Shown here one piece after another: positions 1-10,800 of a DNA stretch of 64,000 nucleotides (its first letter is position 1; the number at the start of each line of letters is the position of its first letter). This DNA comes from Mesorhabditis belari. Taxonomy: Eukaryota > Nematoda > Chromadorea > Rhabditida > Rhabditidae. A program made the position numbers and the translations under genes. The DNA is taken from contig CAUEEP010000741.1 of the NCBI GenBank assembly GCA_958450365.1, forward strand, positions 1,310,001 to 1,374,000, given 5' to 3'. Below the pieces are notes generated by a model. That model saw nothing but the letters and a program-made list of their open reading frames with translations, was not told where the DNA came from and made no database searches.

Positions 1-595
1 TAATTTGGTGAACATACAAAGATAAACTAAACTATTAAAGCTCATTTGATAGCGTTGAATTTCCGCTTGAAAATTGATATAAAGTTATCGAGAGCTTTCT
101 GCAAAATGAATAATGAAAGTCCTTAAAAACTCGAGTTGATCCAAAAAATGATCTGTTAGCTGTAGACCTGAAAATTTGCAACCGGAGCCATTCTGGGGTA
201 TCCGTTACTAGCTTTTTTTGAACAACCTTAATTTCCAAGTGAAACGGTCATCACAAAACACCATAAAAACTTGAGTAATTAAACCAAATTTGAGAAAAAA
301 GAGCGCAACAGATTTCGGGTACTGCCTTATATCCCTAGAAGCCGTGTGCCAGAAGCCGCACGATTACGTAAACATGAAAATTGTCACGTTTTTGTAATCG
401 CGCCCATTTTCTAGATGTCTGGGTCGCATTTGGGTAATTAAACCGAACGAAATATCCAAAAATAGAGCAGCTTTCTTTAAAAACTAATAACGTATTCGAA
501 TTCCTTGACCCCGAAAACCCCGAGGTGAAAATCTTCAGCCCAATCGGCCTCAGAAAAGTTCGAAATCTACGTACGGCCCAGATTTTGGGTTCTGC
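1..595. other. Intergenic, no gene seen; contains a small palindromic element
   Basis: No convincing exon was found. Around 345-410 lies an imperfect hairpin: GTGCCAGAAGCCGCACGATT is followed by TACGTAAACATGAAAATT and then its approximate complement. A closely related hairpin sits at 9365-9445, so this is probably a short foldback MITE family. The open frame on the minus strand at 35-238 has no similarity I recognise. Confidence 0.5.
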
Positions 596-950
596 TTGAG
601 CCTAAGTCTAAGCCTGAGTCTAAGCCTAAGCCTAAGCCTAAGCCCAAACCCAAATAGACTTAGTGCCAGGCGCTAGCCGCTAGCCTTCTCACTAAGTCCA
701 AGCCTAATAAGTCTAAGCCTAAGCCTGAGCTCTGGGAACTGGCCGAGATCCAGAAAATGGGGGTTGAGCCCAAACCCAAATAGACTTAGTGCAAGGCGCT
801 TGCCGTTAGCCTTCGCACTAAGTCCAAGCCTGGCCTAAGCCTAATATGAAAATCACCGGAAAATCCTAAACCAAATAGACTCTGTCTTAGCCGAGACTGA
901 GTCCAAGCCTGAGGCTAAGCTTGAGGCTAAGCCTAATCCTAAACCTATAA
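596..950. repeat. Degenerate interstitial telomere-like repeat (GCCTAA / TTAGGC)
   Basis: Runs of GCCTAAGCCTAAGCC with variant units (GCCTGA, GTCTAA) are interspersed with a longer repeated segment containing AGACTTAGTGCCAGGCGCTAGCC. GCCTAA is the complement of TTAGGC, the nematode telomere hexamer. The array is interrupted and diverged, so it is an internal telomere-like array and not a chromosome end. Related arrays occur at 47594-47766 and 55691-55960. Confidence 0.8.
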
Positions 951-996
951 AATCGTTTCCCCATTTCGTCGTGAATGTGTTAAAGCGTTTAGAGTT

Positions 997-3900
997 TTAC
1001 TTGTAAGATCTGTCTCTTAATAAATAGCTGACCATAAATCGATTAGCGACGCTTGAAAGTGTGGTTGGTGTGGTCGTTATCTCGGTACTAAAAATGAGAT
1101 CATTTTTCTTTATAAAAAGGAAGCCTACAAATTCTTTAGTTCGCCCGTCGCTGATTGTCCGAGTGTGATCGCCAAATAGCCAGTTTTTCCTGGGTCCACC
1201 GATTGCACAGTGAAAGTGATATTCGATGGAGCTAAACAAAGTATTCATTCTTGTTTTCTAAATCTTCACAGACAAGTCCACGATTGGAGTTGCGATGTTA
1301 AAATCGTCCCAGACCATTCCGTATTGAAAACACCGGGATACTGGGAACTCATGAAGAAACCCATCGAATTCTCGTCGGGTCTTGTCTCTGGAGGAAGTGC
1401 TAAAATTGTGCAGCTTATATACAATAAATAATCTGGGATTTTCTGGGATTTTTATGAGATTCGGTATCTTGATTATCGTGATTAGTTGTTCTTGATCTTG
1501 TTTGAACAAACCATTGCTTCCCATGCACGCATAGCCAGCATCACATCCAGCCGGCACTAAGAATGTCACTCCATAGCCATAGATATAGCTCGTTCTGTAT
1601 CTTGCGACCGAATCTCGTCTGAAATTGAATTTTTAACTTCATCTATATCTTTAACTTACGTAAAACTGGCCAATCGATATTTTTCTTTCCCCGCCTCGCT
1701 CGGCATTCCACCAAGGTACATATCAACGGTGCAGTCTTTTGTCTAAACTTATGTTGAGCTGAGCTAAACTAAACTAAACTAAATATCCGAACAATCTAAT
1801 GTATTCTATAAATGGGTTTGTTTGGTTGGAGTGATTATTTTTTGAACTGGTATTGCTTTATTCGTCCACTATCTGAAACTCATTATTGCTGATGTTTCAA
1901 AATCACAAAAGTCACGCTAGAAGCAGTTTTGATCAAGCTTTGCTCCAGTGAGGCTCGACCAGACTATGATTAGACTTCTGACCTAGCCTGGCCTGAATAT
2001 CCAAAGCTACTCTTGCACCTGGCCTTTAATCTCTTGATCTTGCATGATCATCACTCTGACTTTTCCTACTTTTCTTACTGTTTACTCGTTTTCAACAGCT
2101 TTTACTTTTTACAACAGCTTTTAACCAACCTGAGCCTCTCCGACCAAGCACTCCATTTGAGGAAAAGCAGTGAAATCAGAAGAGACAAACGTATACATCA
2201 TTGGTCCACTATCTGAAAGATATTTGAAATGTTTAAATTATGAGCCTACTACTTTAAAACCCACCGCTCGCCATGACTCCCATTGTTTTGCTATTAGCGG
2301 AAACAGAAGTGATCCCAGTGTCGTATGGAAAGACAGCGTTTCCTGAAAAAAATGACTACAAATGATTTCTATCAGATGTAGCACTGACATCAGACTAGCT
2401 GTTAGTACAATATTTATTTGATTTTGTGAATCAACTTTGGATTTTTATCCTTAAAAACTAACGCTTTGTCTCATCAGTTCGCAAAAAGTGAATGACGAAA
2501 TTGCGATTTCGATCAGCTCCCACAGAAAGAGTCAACTTTCCTGGGCCAAAATAGCCTGAAGCGGGGACTGCTCTGAAATTTTATGACTCTGATAGAAAGC
2601 AAAAAAATCACACTTTAGGATTTGAACCAGGGTAGAACTAGAGACTTGTAACAGCTCTAGAAAATCGACTAAACTTTGACGCCAAACGTCTTGCGTTTTG
2701 TTTTATATCTTAATAGATAATCCCGCCAGAGTAGTTCCGAAAAAAGTCGAATTCTTTCTTTGACTTTCCGGAAAAAGTCAGCGTTTGAAAAATCTAACGG
2801 ATCTTTTGAATACTTACCGTAAATACTGTAATAGTACCCCATCCCCATAATGACGGTGCGGAGTGTTGCGTAGCTCTAGCTTTGAACGAGTTTTTCTCAA
2901 CACTGGTTTATGCTACAATGCGCGTTTAGGTATCAAAAAATAGCTGAGATTCAGGGCTACTTGTGTCACCAGTAGTTACAGTCGAAAAAGCTAGTTTCCA
3001 TAATTGGGCGCCACTCTGTAGACTGATTGGTTCTGTATCTGACTATGTAAAGTTTCTCATTCTCCTTTTGACTTTACGTCTCAATGTTCTATTTGATATT
3101 TGAATATCCTTAAAGATCTTCTCATTCCGGTCCTTGACCTACGGTTTGATTATGTGCCTACCGTAAATACTATAATAGTACCCCAGTCCCATAATGACGG
3201 TGCGGAGTGTTGCGTAGCTCTAGCTTTGAACGAGTTTTTCTCAACACTGGTTTATGCTACAATGCTCGTTTAGGTATCAAAAAATAGCTGAGATTCAGGG
3301 CTATTTTTTGATACCAAAGACACATTTTTTGAAAGTACGGGCGCTTCGAAAAAAAGAGAAATACTAAAAAACCTTTGCGACTACGCGGCTGTACGAGGGC
3401 GGTGGGGTACTATTACAGTATAGACATTTTGAAACCTATAGACAAAGACATATAGACATTTTACAGTATTTACAGTAGATAAAACAAACGAATAGTTTCC
3501 CGTTTCGTCAACGATTCGAGCTTGTGGTTGTGTGGCACCGATTGCTGTTGAAATCACCCAAATCAATCCGCGCGAATTATCCTTGTTCTCGACGATGATA
3601 TTCTGAAAAGTTTGAATTTTCGATTGAACATTCAACATTGACTATCGATTTTTGAGTGAGTTATTGTCGAGAATTGAAAGTTTCAAACGCTTACTGTGTA
3701 TGTCTGGAATAGGTAACCGGAAATCACATAGGAGGCATCGATGTTTGTCAATGAGATCACCTTGTCAACACTTTGAACTAAATTGAAAAGTCTTGAGAAG
3801 ATGAGGATTTTCTAATTCTTATGTTCTCAAGACTCAAGACTCAAGATTAAACTTTTCTAAGTTTGATGTCCGGCAATATTAGGCCAGGATTGCGCGGACA

Positions 3901-6648
3901 ATGAGCCACACTATTAATATTAATACTAGACAATATTAAGCCGTAGAAAGCTAAAAAAACTAATAGCTAAAAAGCTAATAAAAAAGCTGTGCTTAAACGC
4001 TAAATTTAGGGTTACTAAACAGCAACTAAATTGCGATTTCAACAGCAATCGGTTGCACAAAACCACAAGCTCGAATTGTTGACGAAACGGGAAACTATTC
4101 GTTTGTTTTATCTACTGTAATCCGCAAAAAGATATTCCAAAAACTCTAAATCTAACTTTTTCACTTGAAAATATCTGGCACCGTCTTTCACTAATAGAAT
4201 AACTAATAGAATAACTAATAGAATAACCAATAGAATAACCAATAGAATAACTAATGTAATAACTAATAGAATAACTAATAGAATAACCAATAGAATAACC
4301 AATAGAATAACTAATGAATAACTAATAGAATAACTAATATAATAACTAATGTAATAACTAATAGAATAGCTAATAGAATAACTAATAGAATAGCTAATAG
4401 AATAACTAATAGAATAACAAAGAATAACAATAGAATAACTAAATAATAACAAAAAAAAGATTATACTTCAATATAATAACTAATATAACTTATACTCTAA
4501 TAATTCATGTAACTATTCATAACTAATAGAATAACTAATATAATAACTAATGTAATAACTAATATAATAATATAATAATACTTTATTCAAACGATAAAGT
4601 GAAAGAAATCATAGAGAAATGCACAGTGATACTTAATCATACAATACATACTGAAATCAATAAGCCAATGTATTAAAAAAAAAAAAAACCACAAAAAGAC
4701 AACCCACCACACAAAAAAAGAAAAAAAATAAAACCAAAAGAAAGAATAAACTTAAAATTTTGTAAGAAAACCCCCACCCCCAGCCAAAGAAAAGAAATTT
4801 TTAGAATTCAAAACTTATTATTTTATTTAATACGAAATGGTTTCAACCTAATACTTACGGCAAAGAGCCACTAGATCTAAAGCATCGATACGTTTCTTGA
4901 ATATGAAAAGCGACTGAATTTCTCGTATGTCGTTTGGGAGCAAGTTCCATAATCTAGCGGCTCTAACAGGAAATGAATTTGATAAAGAGGCATTGGAAGC
5001 AAAGGGAATTTGCAAAAGGAATGAGCCACTTCTGGGCCCTGACCGCGGTTTAAATTTGAAAAAGTCTATAAACAAAGGGCTAATCTGTTTACAACGGAGG
5101 ATTTTGAAAGTTTCGACTAAATCAATGACAAAGCGACGACGCTGTAAAGTTTTTAGTTCAAAAAAAAGCAAGTCTCTCCTCATAAGTAAAGCTAGAATAT
5201 TTAGAATAGTCAATTTTCCATAAAGCGACTTTTGTGAACCTCCTCTGAATTTTCTCCAAGCGTTCAATAAAGACTTGTGCGCGGGGAGACCAAACAATAG
5301 AAGCATATTCTAAGATGGGCCGGATATAAGTCGTCAAGCATTTGCGGTAAGAGTTTAGGTTAGGATGAACAATTGATTTGAGAATACGGCTAGAAACAAA
5401 AGAAGCTTTTCGACAAATGATTTCAATATGTTTAGTGAAATTAAAAGGGGGAGAGATGTGGACACCTAAATCTCTAACAAAATCTAATTTACTAATGTAA
5501 TTGATAGGAATATTGTTAATTACCAAAGAGAAACTAAATTTACCAGTGGAAAAATGTTGAGATTTTGAAGGGGATAGGGAAAGCTTCCACAGCTAATGTA
5601 ATAACTAATAGAATAACTAATGTAATAACTAATATATTAGGTTGATGCAAAAGTCTTTTTCATTTTTTCGTACTTTCCGTTAAAAAGTAACAAATGCACC
5701 AATTGAACAACGGTTTATTGCATTCGAAAGGCCAATTATTTTTCTGTAAAATGACATTAAAACGAGTTTAAAATGTCTTATGTCTAGATTTTTTTGAGAG
5801 CCTGAAGTCGGGTAGTCAAAAAAGGCGACGGCTCGATGATGCATTTTAGACGCTTTAGCTAAGGAAACCAATCTTGATGTTAATAAATAAAAGATAGAGC
5901 ACAAAAAGTTGGATATTTTTTCAGATTTTCAGAGAAATTGATTCAGCCAATTTCTTTATAGAGGTTTTTATAGATTTTTATGAAAAACCCGTTTTCACTC
6001 TCGAATTTGCTTGAAAGTGAACCCAAATTGACTTAAAAAGATGGGAAATTGAACAATAAACACTTTTCATTCAGAGCAAACCATAGGTTAATTGATGACT
6101 TTGTTATTTTTCAAAAGAAGTACGAAAAAAATGAAAAAGACTTTTGCATCAACCTAATAATAACTAATAGAATAACTAATGTAATAACTAATATAATAAC
6201 TAATAGACTAACCAATAGAATAACTAATATCATAACTAATAGAATAACTAATAGAATAACTAATGTAATAACTAATGTAATAACTAATGTAATAACTAAT
6301 GTAATAACTAATTTAATAACTAATGTAATAACTAATGTAATAACTAATGTAATAACTAATGTAATAACTAATGTAATAACTAATGTAATAACTAATATAA
6401 TAACTAATATAATAACTAATAGAATAACTAATAGAATAACTAATGTAATAACTAATGTAATAACTAATGTAATAACTAATGTAATAACTAATGTAATAAC
6501 TAATTTAATAACTAATGTAATAACTAATATAATAACTAATATAATAACTAATAGAATAGTTAGTATAATAACTAATATAATAAAAATAATAAACTAACAA
6601 ACCTTGATGTAACAAAATCAAAAACAATAACAGAGACATTGCAGACAT
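997..6648 (-). CDS. Secreted nematode-type protein, paralogue A (10 exons, 310 aa)
   Basis: Exons on the minus strand: 6603-6648, 3695-3777, 3490-3602, 2463-2572, 2272-2342, 1660-1742, 1512-1618, 1274-1399, 1129-1231 and 997-1087. They total 933 nt and every phase closes. Exon 1 encodes a signal peptide (MSAMSLLLFLILLHQ). Later blocks include NIIVENKDNS, CTVDMYLGG, YRTSYIYGYGVTFLVPAGC and MGFFMSSQYPGVF, the last weakly recalling a CUB core. The protein is clearly paralogous, exon for exon, to the gene at 7853-13756. I do not recognise the family with certainty; a secreted CUB-like nematode protein is possible. Oddities: intron 5 has a GC donor (ATG|GCGAGC) where the paralogue has GTGAGC; intron 1 is 2.8 kb and filled with repeats; and the last exon reads through a former donor site (ATG|GTCAGC), so the paralogue's tail exon is lost. 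It is intact if the GC-AG intron is spliced. Expression is unproven. Confidence 0.8.
2815..2967. mobile_element. Truncated copy of TACCGTAAATACTGTAATAG MITE
   Basis: Begins TACCGTAAATACTGTAATAG and runs to about the GATTCAGGGCTA motif, where homology with the fuller copies at 3159-3477, 21106-21380 and 45118-45393 stops. It lies in intron 3 of secreted gene A. It has no coding capacity. It is probably a non-autonomous DNA transposon with palindromic ends. Confidence 0.7.
3159..3477. mobile_element. TACCGTAAATAC-type palindromic MITE, fuller copy
   Basis: The left end TACCGTAAATACTATAATAG is mirrored on the right by a run ending ATTTACAGTA. The centre carries GATACCAAAGACACATTTTT against an inverted TATCAAAAAATAGC arm. 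The element sits in intron 3 of secreted gene A and its right end lies only about 13 bases from the exon-3 splice donor at 3489. The same family recurs at 2815, 21106 and 45118. Confidence 0.75.
4027..4122. repeat. Inverted duplicate of secreted gene A exon 3
   Basis: About 92 bases here are the reverse complement, with few mismatches, of 3466-3556. That covers most of exon 3 of gene A plus the last bases of the adjacent MITE. The copy is in intron 1, separated by about 470 bases from the original. It cannot act as an exon in the gene's own orientation. It could form a hairpin with the real exon in the primary transcript. Confidence 0.8.
4185..4590. repeat. 12-nt minisatellite (AATAACTAATRG/GT units)
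   Basis: Tandem 12-base units such as AATAACTAATAG and AATAACTAATGT. They resume at 5594-5636 and 6158-6600, so a LINE and a mariner MITE have inserted into what was once one array. The long open frames across it (Ile-Thr-Asn repeats) are by-products of a period divisible by three. Confidence 0.9.
4590..5594 (-). mobile_element. 5'-truncated non-LTR retrotransposon (CR1/Jockey-like RT C-terminus)
   Basis: Two minus-strand frames, 5158-5526 and 4848-5306, together read as the end of a LINE reverse transcriptase. Motifs include RDLGVHISPPFNFTKHI, YIRPILEYASIVWSP and IERLEKIQRRFT, then FPVRAARLWNLLPNDIRE near the end. The frame changes near 5200, so it is broken. The 5' end is lost at the minisatellite boundary (about 5594). 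The 3' end finishes with AATAAAGT and an ATT-rich tail next to 4580. The remnant lies in intron 1 of gene A, antisense to nothing else. Confidence 0.85.
5637..6156. mobile_element. Mariner-type MITE, about 520 bp (TTAGGTTGATGCAAAAGTC ends)
   Basis: Terminal inverted repeats begin TTAGGTTGATGCAAAAGTC and end GACTTTTGCATCAACCTAA, flanked by TA on both sides as expected for mariner. There is no intact transposase. A second copy lies at 15461-15980 with its interior in the opposite orientation. This copy is inserted in the 12-nt minisatellite in intron 1 of gene A. Confidence 0.9.
6158..6600. repeat. 12-nt minisatellite (GTAATAACTAAT)
   Basis: About 36 units of GTAATAACTAAT or AGAATAACTAAT. The array ends immediately inside the donor of gene A exon 1 (donor at 6601-6602), so the first intron of gene A starts in the repeat. 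It is the continuation of the arrays at 4185 and 5594. Confidence 0.9.
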
Positions 6649-6689
6649 TTTGCAGACAGTGAAATTTCTCTTTTTCTTCCCGTTGACTG

Positions 6690-6722
6690 TGCTCTGGCCT
6701 TTTATTTGTTGCCGATAAGGTT
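6690..6722 (-). promoter_or_regulatory. Putative promoter of secreted gene A (GATA site plus TATA-like box)
   Basis: Read on the minus strand, CTTATC (a GATA-factor site, 6714-6719) is followed by CAAATAAAAGG, a TATA-like element about 50 bases before the ATG at 6648. The paralogue B has the same arrangement at 13791-13813. Conservation in otherwise diverged upstream DNA supports function. Intestinal GATA control is an inference from how many secreted nematode proteins are regulated. Confidence 0.55.
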
Positions 6723-6799
6723 TCAATGGAATTTTCCAAGTTTTAATGTCGATGATTCGTCGATTCGTCACTCAGAAAACTCCCTTGTCTACCAGGAAT

Positions 6800-7130
6800 T
6801 GAGGGGGAGTTTTGTGTGTATCCTGATCTCAGCAATGGCTTTTTGAAGACCAGAGAGCAAACTTGCAAGAGCACAATGACGCAGGAGTTCATTGAATTGT
6901 TTCCGGTGAACAGCTTGTGCTTTGTTGTGCAGCTTGTGCTCTGTTGTGCAGCTTGTGCTCTGTTGTGCAGCTTGTGCTTGTGCTTTGTTGGGGAAATCGT
7001 TCAAGGACCGGAGCTGAAATGACCGCCCCACGCACCTTATAGTCCGGACCTGGTCCCATCAGATTATTTTTTGTTTCGGTTGTTGAAGAGTTTTCTTATG
7101 GGGAACAAGTAATAATAATAATGAAGGATA
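6800..7130 (+). pseudogene. Mariner transposase C-terminal remnant
   Basis: Around 7022-7110 the plus strand reads PPHAPYSPDLVPSDYFLF, the mariner segment carrying the third catalytic Asp, then stops. Upstream at 6900-6990 is a short tandem run of GCTTGTGCTCTGTTGTGCA. No terminal repeats could be assigned. It lies between genes A and B. Confidence 0.75.
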
Positions 7131-7296
7131 TCTCATTGATTGATCTGCGTTTGTTTATGTTTTTATCAATAAACAGTTTTGTGACAAAAACCGACATCAC
7201 TTTTTCCTCAACCACTCAATTACTCAATAACTCAATAATTACTCAATAATTACTCACTCAATAATTACTCAATTACTCAATTGACATTACTCAATA

Positions 7297-7512
7297 ATTC
7301 CGCTCCTTTTTCGATACGTTTGCCGTTGGCAATCTACGAATTTTGCTCGTACCTTGACCGGGGTTATTTGAAACACGTTGAATTTGCTTTCATTCGATAG
7401 AAAATTTGATTTCGAGACAAATTCGACGTTTTTTTTGGAAAAAACCCGGCTAAGATACGAGCAAAATTCATAGATTGCCAAAGGCAAGACCGAAAAAAAG
7501 GCGGAGTTAACA
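7297..7512. mobile_element. Foldback element
   Basis: The left arm carries GTTGGCAATCTACGAATTTT and the right arm carries AAAATTCATAGATTGCCAAA; the outer bases CCGCTCCTTTTT and GAAAAAAAGGCGG also pair. There is no coding capacity. Next to it at 7200-7290 is a short ACTCAATAATT tandem run. Confidence 0.75.
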
Positions 7513-7551
7513 TGGCTGTCCAACTTTGTGGGGCAAATTGTCGCGACTGAG

Positions 7552-7673
7552 TTAACACGTTGACAACATTGTCACCTGATGCTGTCTGACACATATTCGT
7601 TCGCCTGGGACATTGTCACCTGATGTCCCATGCGATTGTTTGTGCAAAAGCGCCATTGTCGTCAACGTGTTAA
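7552..7673. mobile_element. TTAA-flanked MITE (piggyBac-like ends), copy 1
   Basis: TTAA followed by CACGTTGACAACATTGTC is mirrored at the right by CATTGTCGTCAACGTG and TTAA. A second copy, in opposite orientation, is at 34525-34682. The TTAA target suggests the piggyBac superfamily, but no transposase is present to confirm it. Confidence 0.75.
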
Positions 7674-7852
7674 AGTACCAGTTTATATAGCATCTACAGC
7701 TTTAAAGTTAAAGCATTCATCTTGTGTGTGTGTGAAAGAACTCTTTATTTAGCCCGTATTTGGAAAGATCAAAGAAAAATTGCAATCATTAAAGCAGCAA
7801 CAATTAAACAACCCACAGCAATCAATTAAACAATCCACAGCAATCAATAAAC

Positions 7853-10800
7853 TTAACCACGAATCATCATGAAAACAAATAAAATTGCCAAGGATTTGCC
7901 AAGTGAAAGAATGGAAACTGTTTTTGTGGTGGTTGATAGAGTGGTTGTGTGTGTGGCTGAATCAAGAGATGTGGTGATTGTCGATGGTGGAGTGGGCACA
8001 TCAGCTAGATAAGACGACCATCTAGTCAAGAAGCCGTATCTCACGTCGTCTGATGGTTGCCAGTCAATCTGAAAGTTGGATATTGTGAGGAAATCTATTT
8101 ATCAACCAGTCAATCAACCAACCTATTATTTATCAACATACCAGCCAAAAAACCTGCCTAATTGCCTAACGACGGGCTTTTCTGGCTGGGTATTTTTGAA
8201 GTGAGCTCATTGTTGTTGTCAAGAGCGTCAAGAGCGTCAAGAGCGGATACCGTATCAAATTACCGATTTCATTCAACAACTTGATAAATTTAAGCCAGTT
8301 AATCTGCTTACCGTAATCCCTTTTGCAACTTCCGAAGTGGTGACCGTTGTTGTTATTGTTCCAGAGCTAAATGTTTCGTATTTTCATTTAGCAACCGCAA
8401 CCCTTGAACTAACAAATTATATTTCCCAGCAACAGTAATCCCCAAGCTTCCACCGATCCCAGTGTCCACCGATTGCACAAAGAAAGTGACGTTTGATGGA
8501 TCTATTGATATTGAGTAGAAATTATAATATTTCTTGTTACTTATAATATTTCTTGATTTTAGGCTTTCACTTACAAGTCCATTCGGCCTTTTTCAGCCAA
8601 GCACCATCCGAACCAGCTCGATGCTCTGTATCAAACACACCCGGGTACTCAGCACTCATGAAGAAACCCATTGAGTTCTCATCTGGGGAAGTCTCAGTAA
8701 CATCTGAAAAGTTCCTTGAATGTCAAAATTTTTCTATTCACTTCAGACACAGAACAACAGCAAATTTTGGCCTGGCTTCGAGCCCTATAGTAAGTTGCTC
8801 TGTTTTTATTGCTGTTATTGTTGCAACTTAATGTTGCGGGGTTGCTATTGAGCAATCAAATAATTGCTATTGGGCAATCAAACAGTTGCTATTGAGCAAT
8901 CGAACAGTTGCTATTGAGCAATCAAATAGCTTTAATCAAATGAGCAAGCCAAATGCTTAGAATAATCAGAATGCTTAGAGTTCCAGTTGCAGAGATTTGT
9001 CAAGTTGTATAAGTGTTTATCGTCACCTCAAATTTGGGAAATTAAACCTTGGTGAAAAAACAATGAAAGGGAGAGAACAGAAGACAATGTAAGCATGATT
9101 TAAGATTATTTTACAAACCAACAATTGGAATAACGACAGTGCGAGCAAATGAGAAAAATGAGTTGCTTTACGGTTTACGCCGGTGCTTTTAGATTGCATA
9201 CTTGCAATACTTGCAACCTTTTTCCGAGAAAATCCTGGGTTTGGCGCTTTAAAGCATGGTAAAACTACCGTACCCCTGCTAATTTGCATGTATAAAAGAT
9301 AGTGCGATTAGAAAGTCACAAAAACAAAGCTTTCGCCATAGAAAATGATAAAAACCACTTAACAAATTCGACTGTGTGCCAGAGGGCGCGCGCTTATGTA
9401 AAAAATGAAAATTTTTATGTTTACGTAATCGCGCGGCTTCTGGCACAGGGTTTTGATATGCATTATAAACGTAAAACGTTCTTCATTTTGATCACTTTCG
9501 GTTGAATTACCCAGCTTTGCTTTACCAACATAAAATGTCGTGTTTGTGGAGGTATTACGGTTTTCCATTGATATTTCGCGTAAGTATTTCGGCTGAATTC
9601 GGTTTTCCAACCCCGGAAAACCGCCGGGTGAACGTTTTCAGCTTGTTCTAACCTATTTTCCGGTTAAAGTACGTGCTACTACTATTTCCAGCCTTAGGGT
9701 TTACTGTAATTGAAAACTAAAACCGGATTCGAATTCCGCACTCCAAAAAAACCGGAGTAAAAATTTTCCGATCGACAGCTAGCATAGAACTCTGTCGTCC
9801 AAATGGCCATTTAAGCGAAAAATGGCTTCGTGGCGAATTTAGCATTCGTTTGCATCAAGTCCGTAAAATAGATCGTCAGGAAGCAAGTGGGTTTAAAAAA
9901 ACTCTACAAATAAAGTTTCCGCCACAGAAAATACTTTTAAAAACGTAACTTAGCTTTGTCCTCTTTGTTTCCTGCAAAAACAAACGCATTCTTTTTCATT
10001 CTTCTTAGTTTCCTTTTATTCTTTTGCGTTTTTTTCAACGTTTTTTCAAATAAAAATTCACAAAAACAAAGTTTCCGCCATAGAAAATGGTAAAAACCAC
10101 TTAACTTAACATTAGTTCGCATCAAGTCCGTAGAGTAGCTCGTCAGGAAGCACGTGGGTTTAAAAAAACTCTACAAATAAAGCTTTCACCATAGTTAAGT
10201 GGTTTTTATCATTTTCTATTCAAATAAAAATTCACAAAAACAAAGTTTCCGCCATAGAAAATGATAAAAACCACTTAACTTAGCATTCGTTTGCATCAAG
10301 TCCGTAGAGTAGATCGTCAGGAAGCAAGTGGGTTTAAAAAAACTCTACAGGGTGCGGCAGAATTATAGGTGCAGAGAAGTTCCATTGGAATATGACCAAA
10401 AAACGAAAAATTTGCCACAAAAATCAGACACGATCAGACATTGATCCCAACTCGTTGTAGCGTTGAATGGCTCGGTTAACAACGTTTCGATGCACTCCCA
10501 ACTTTCTTCCGATCACGGTCGCCGATTCGCCCTTCCGATGAAGTTCCACGATCAATTGTCGATGCGGGGAAGCGCGAACCATAGCCTGAAACTCAAAGTT
10601 ATAAAAAATTATAATTTACAAATACAAATTCAATCATAAAATAACAACAAAAACATAAATTCGAGTGCAAAATCAAGAGCGAAGGTTCGTTTTCCGTCTT
10701 TATGTCATGCACCTATAATTCTGCCGCACCCTGTACAAATAAAGTTTCCGCCACAGAAAATACTGTTAAAAACGTAAATTAGCTTTATTCTTCTTGTTTT

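Noticed and set aside
1210..1431. Plus-strand frame KTPGYWELMKKPIEFSSG conserved at 8553-8831
   Set aside because: The same bases are exon 8 of the minus-strand paralogues, whose phases and splice sites agree; the plus-strand similarity is the shadow of that conservation.
2463..2466. Premature stop (CGT TAG) after exon 4 of gene A
   Set aside because: GTTAGT is the splice donor; the paralogue has GTTGGT at the same place.
6049..6597. 182-codon Ile-Thr-Asn repeat protein
   Set aside because: It is the 12-nt minisatellite read in frame; no splice or start context.
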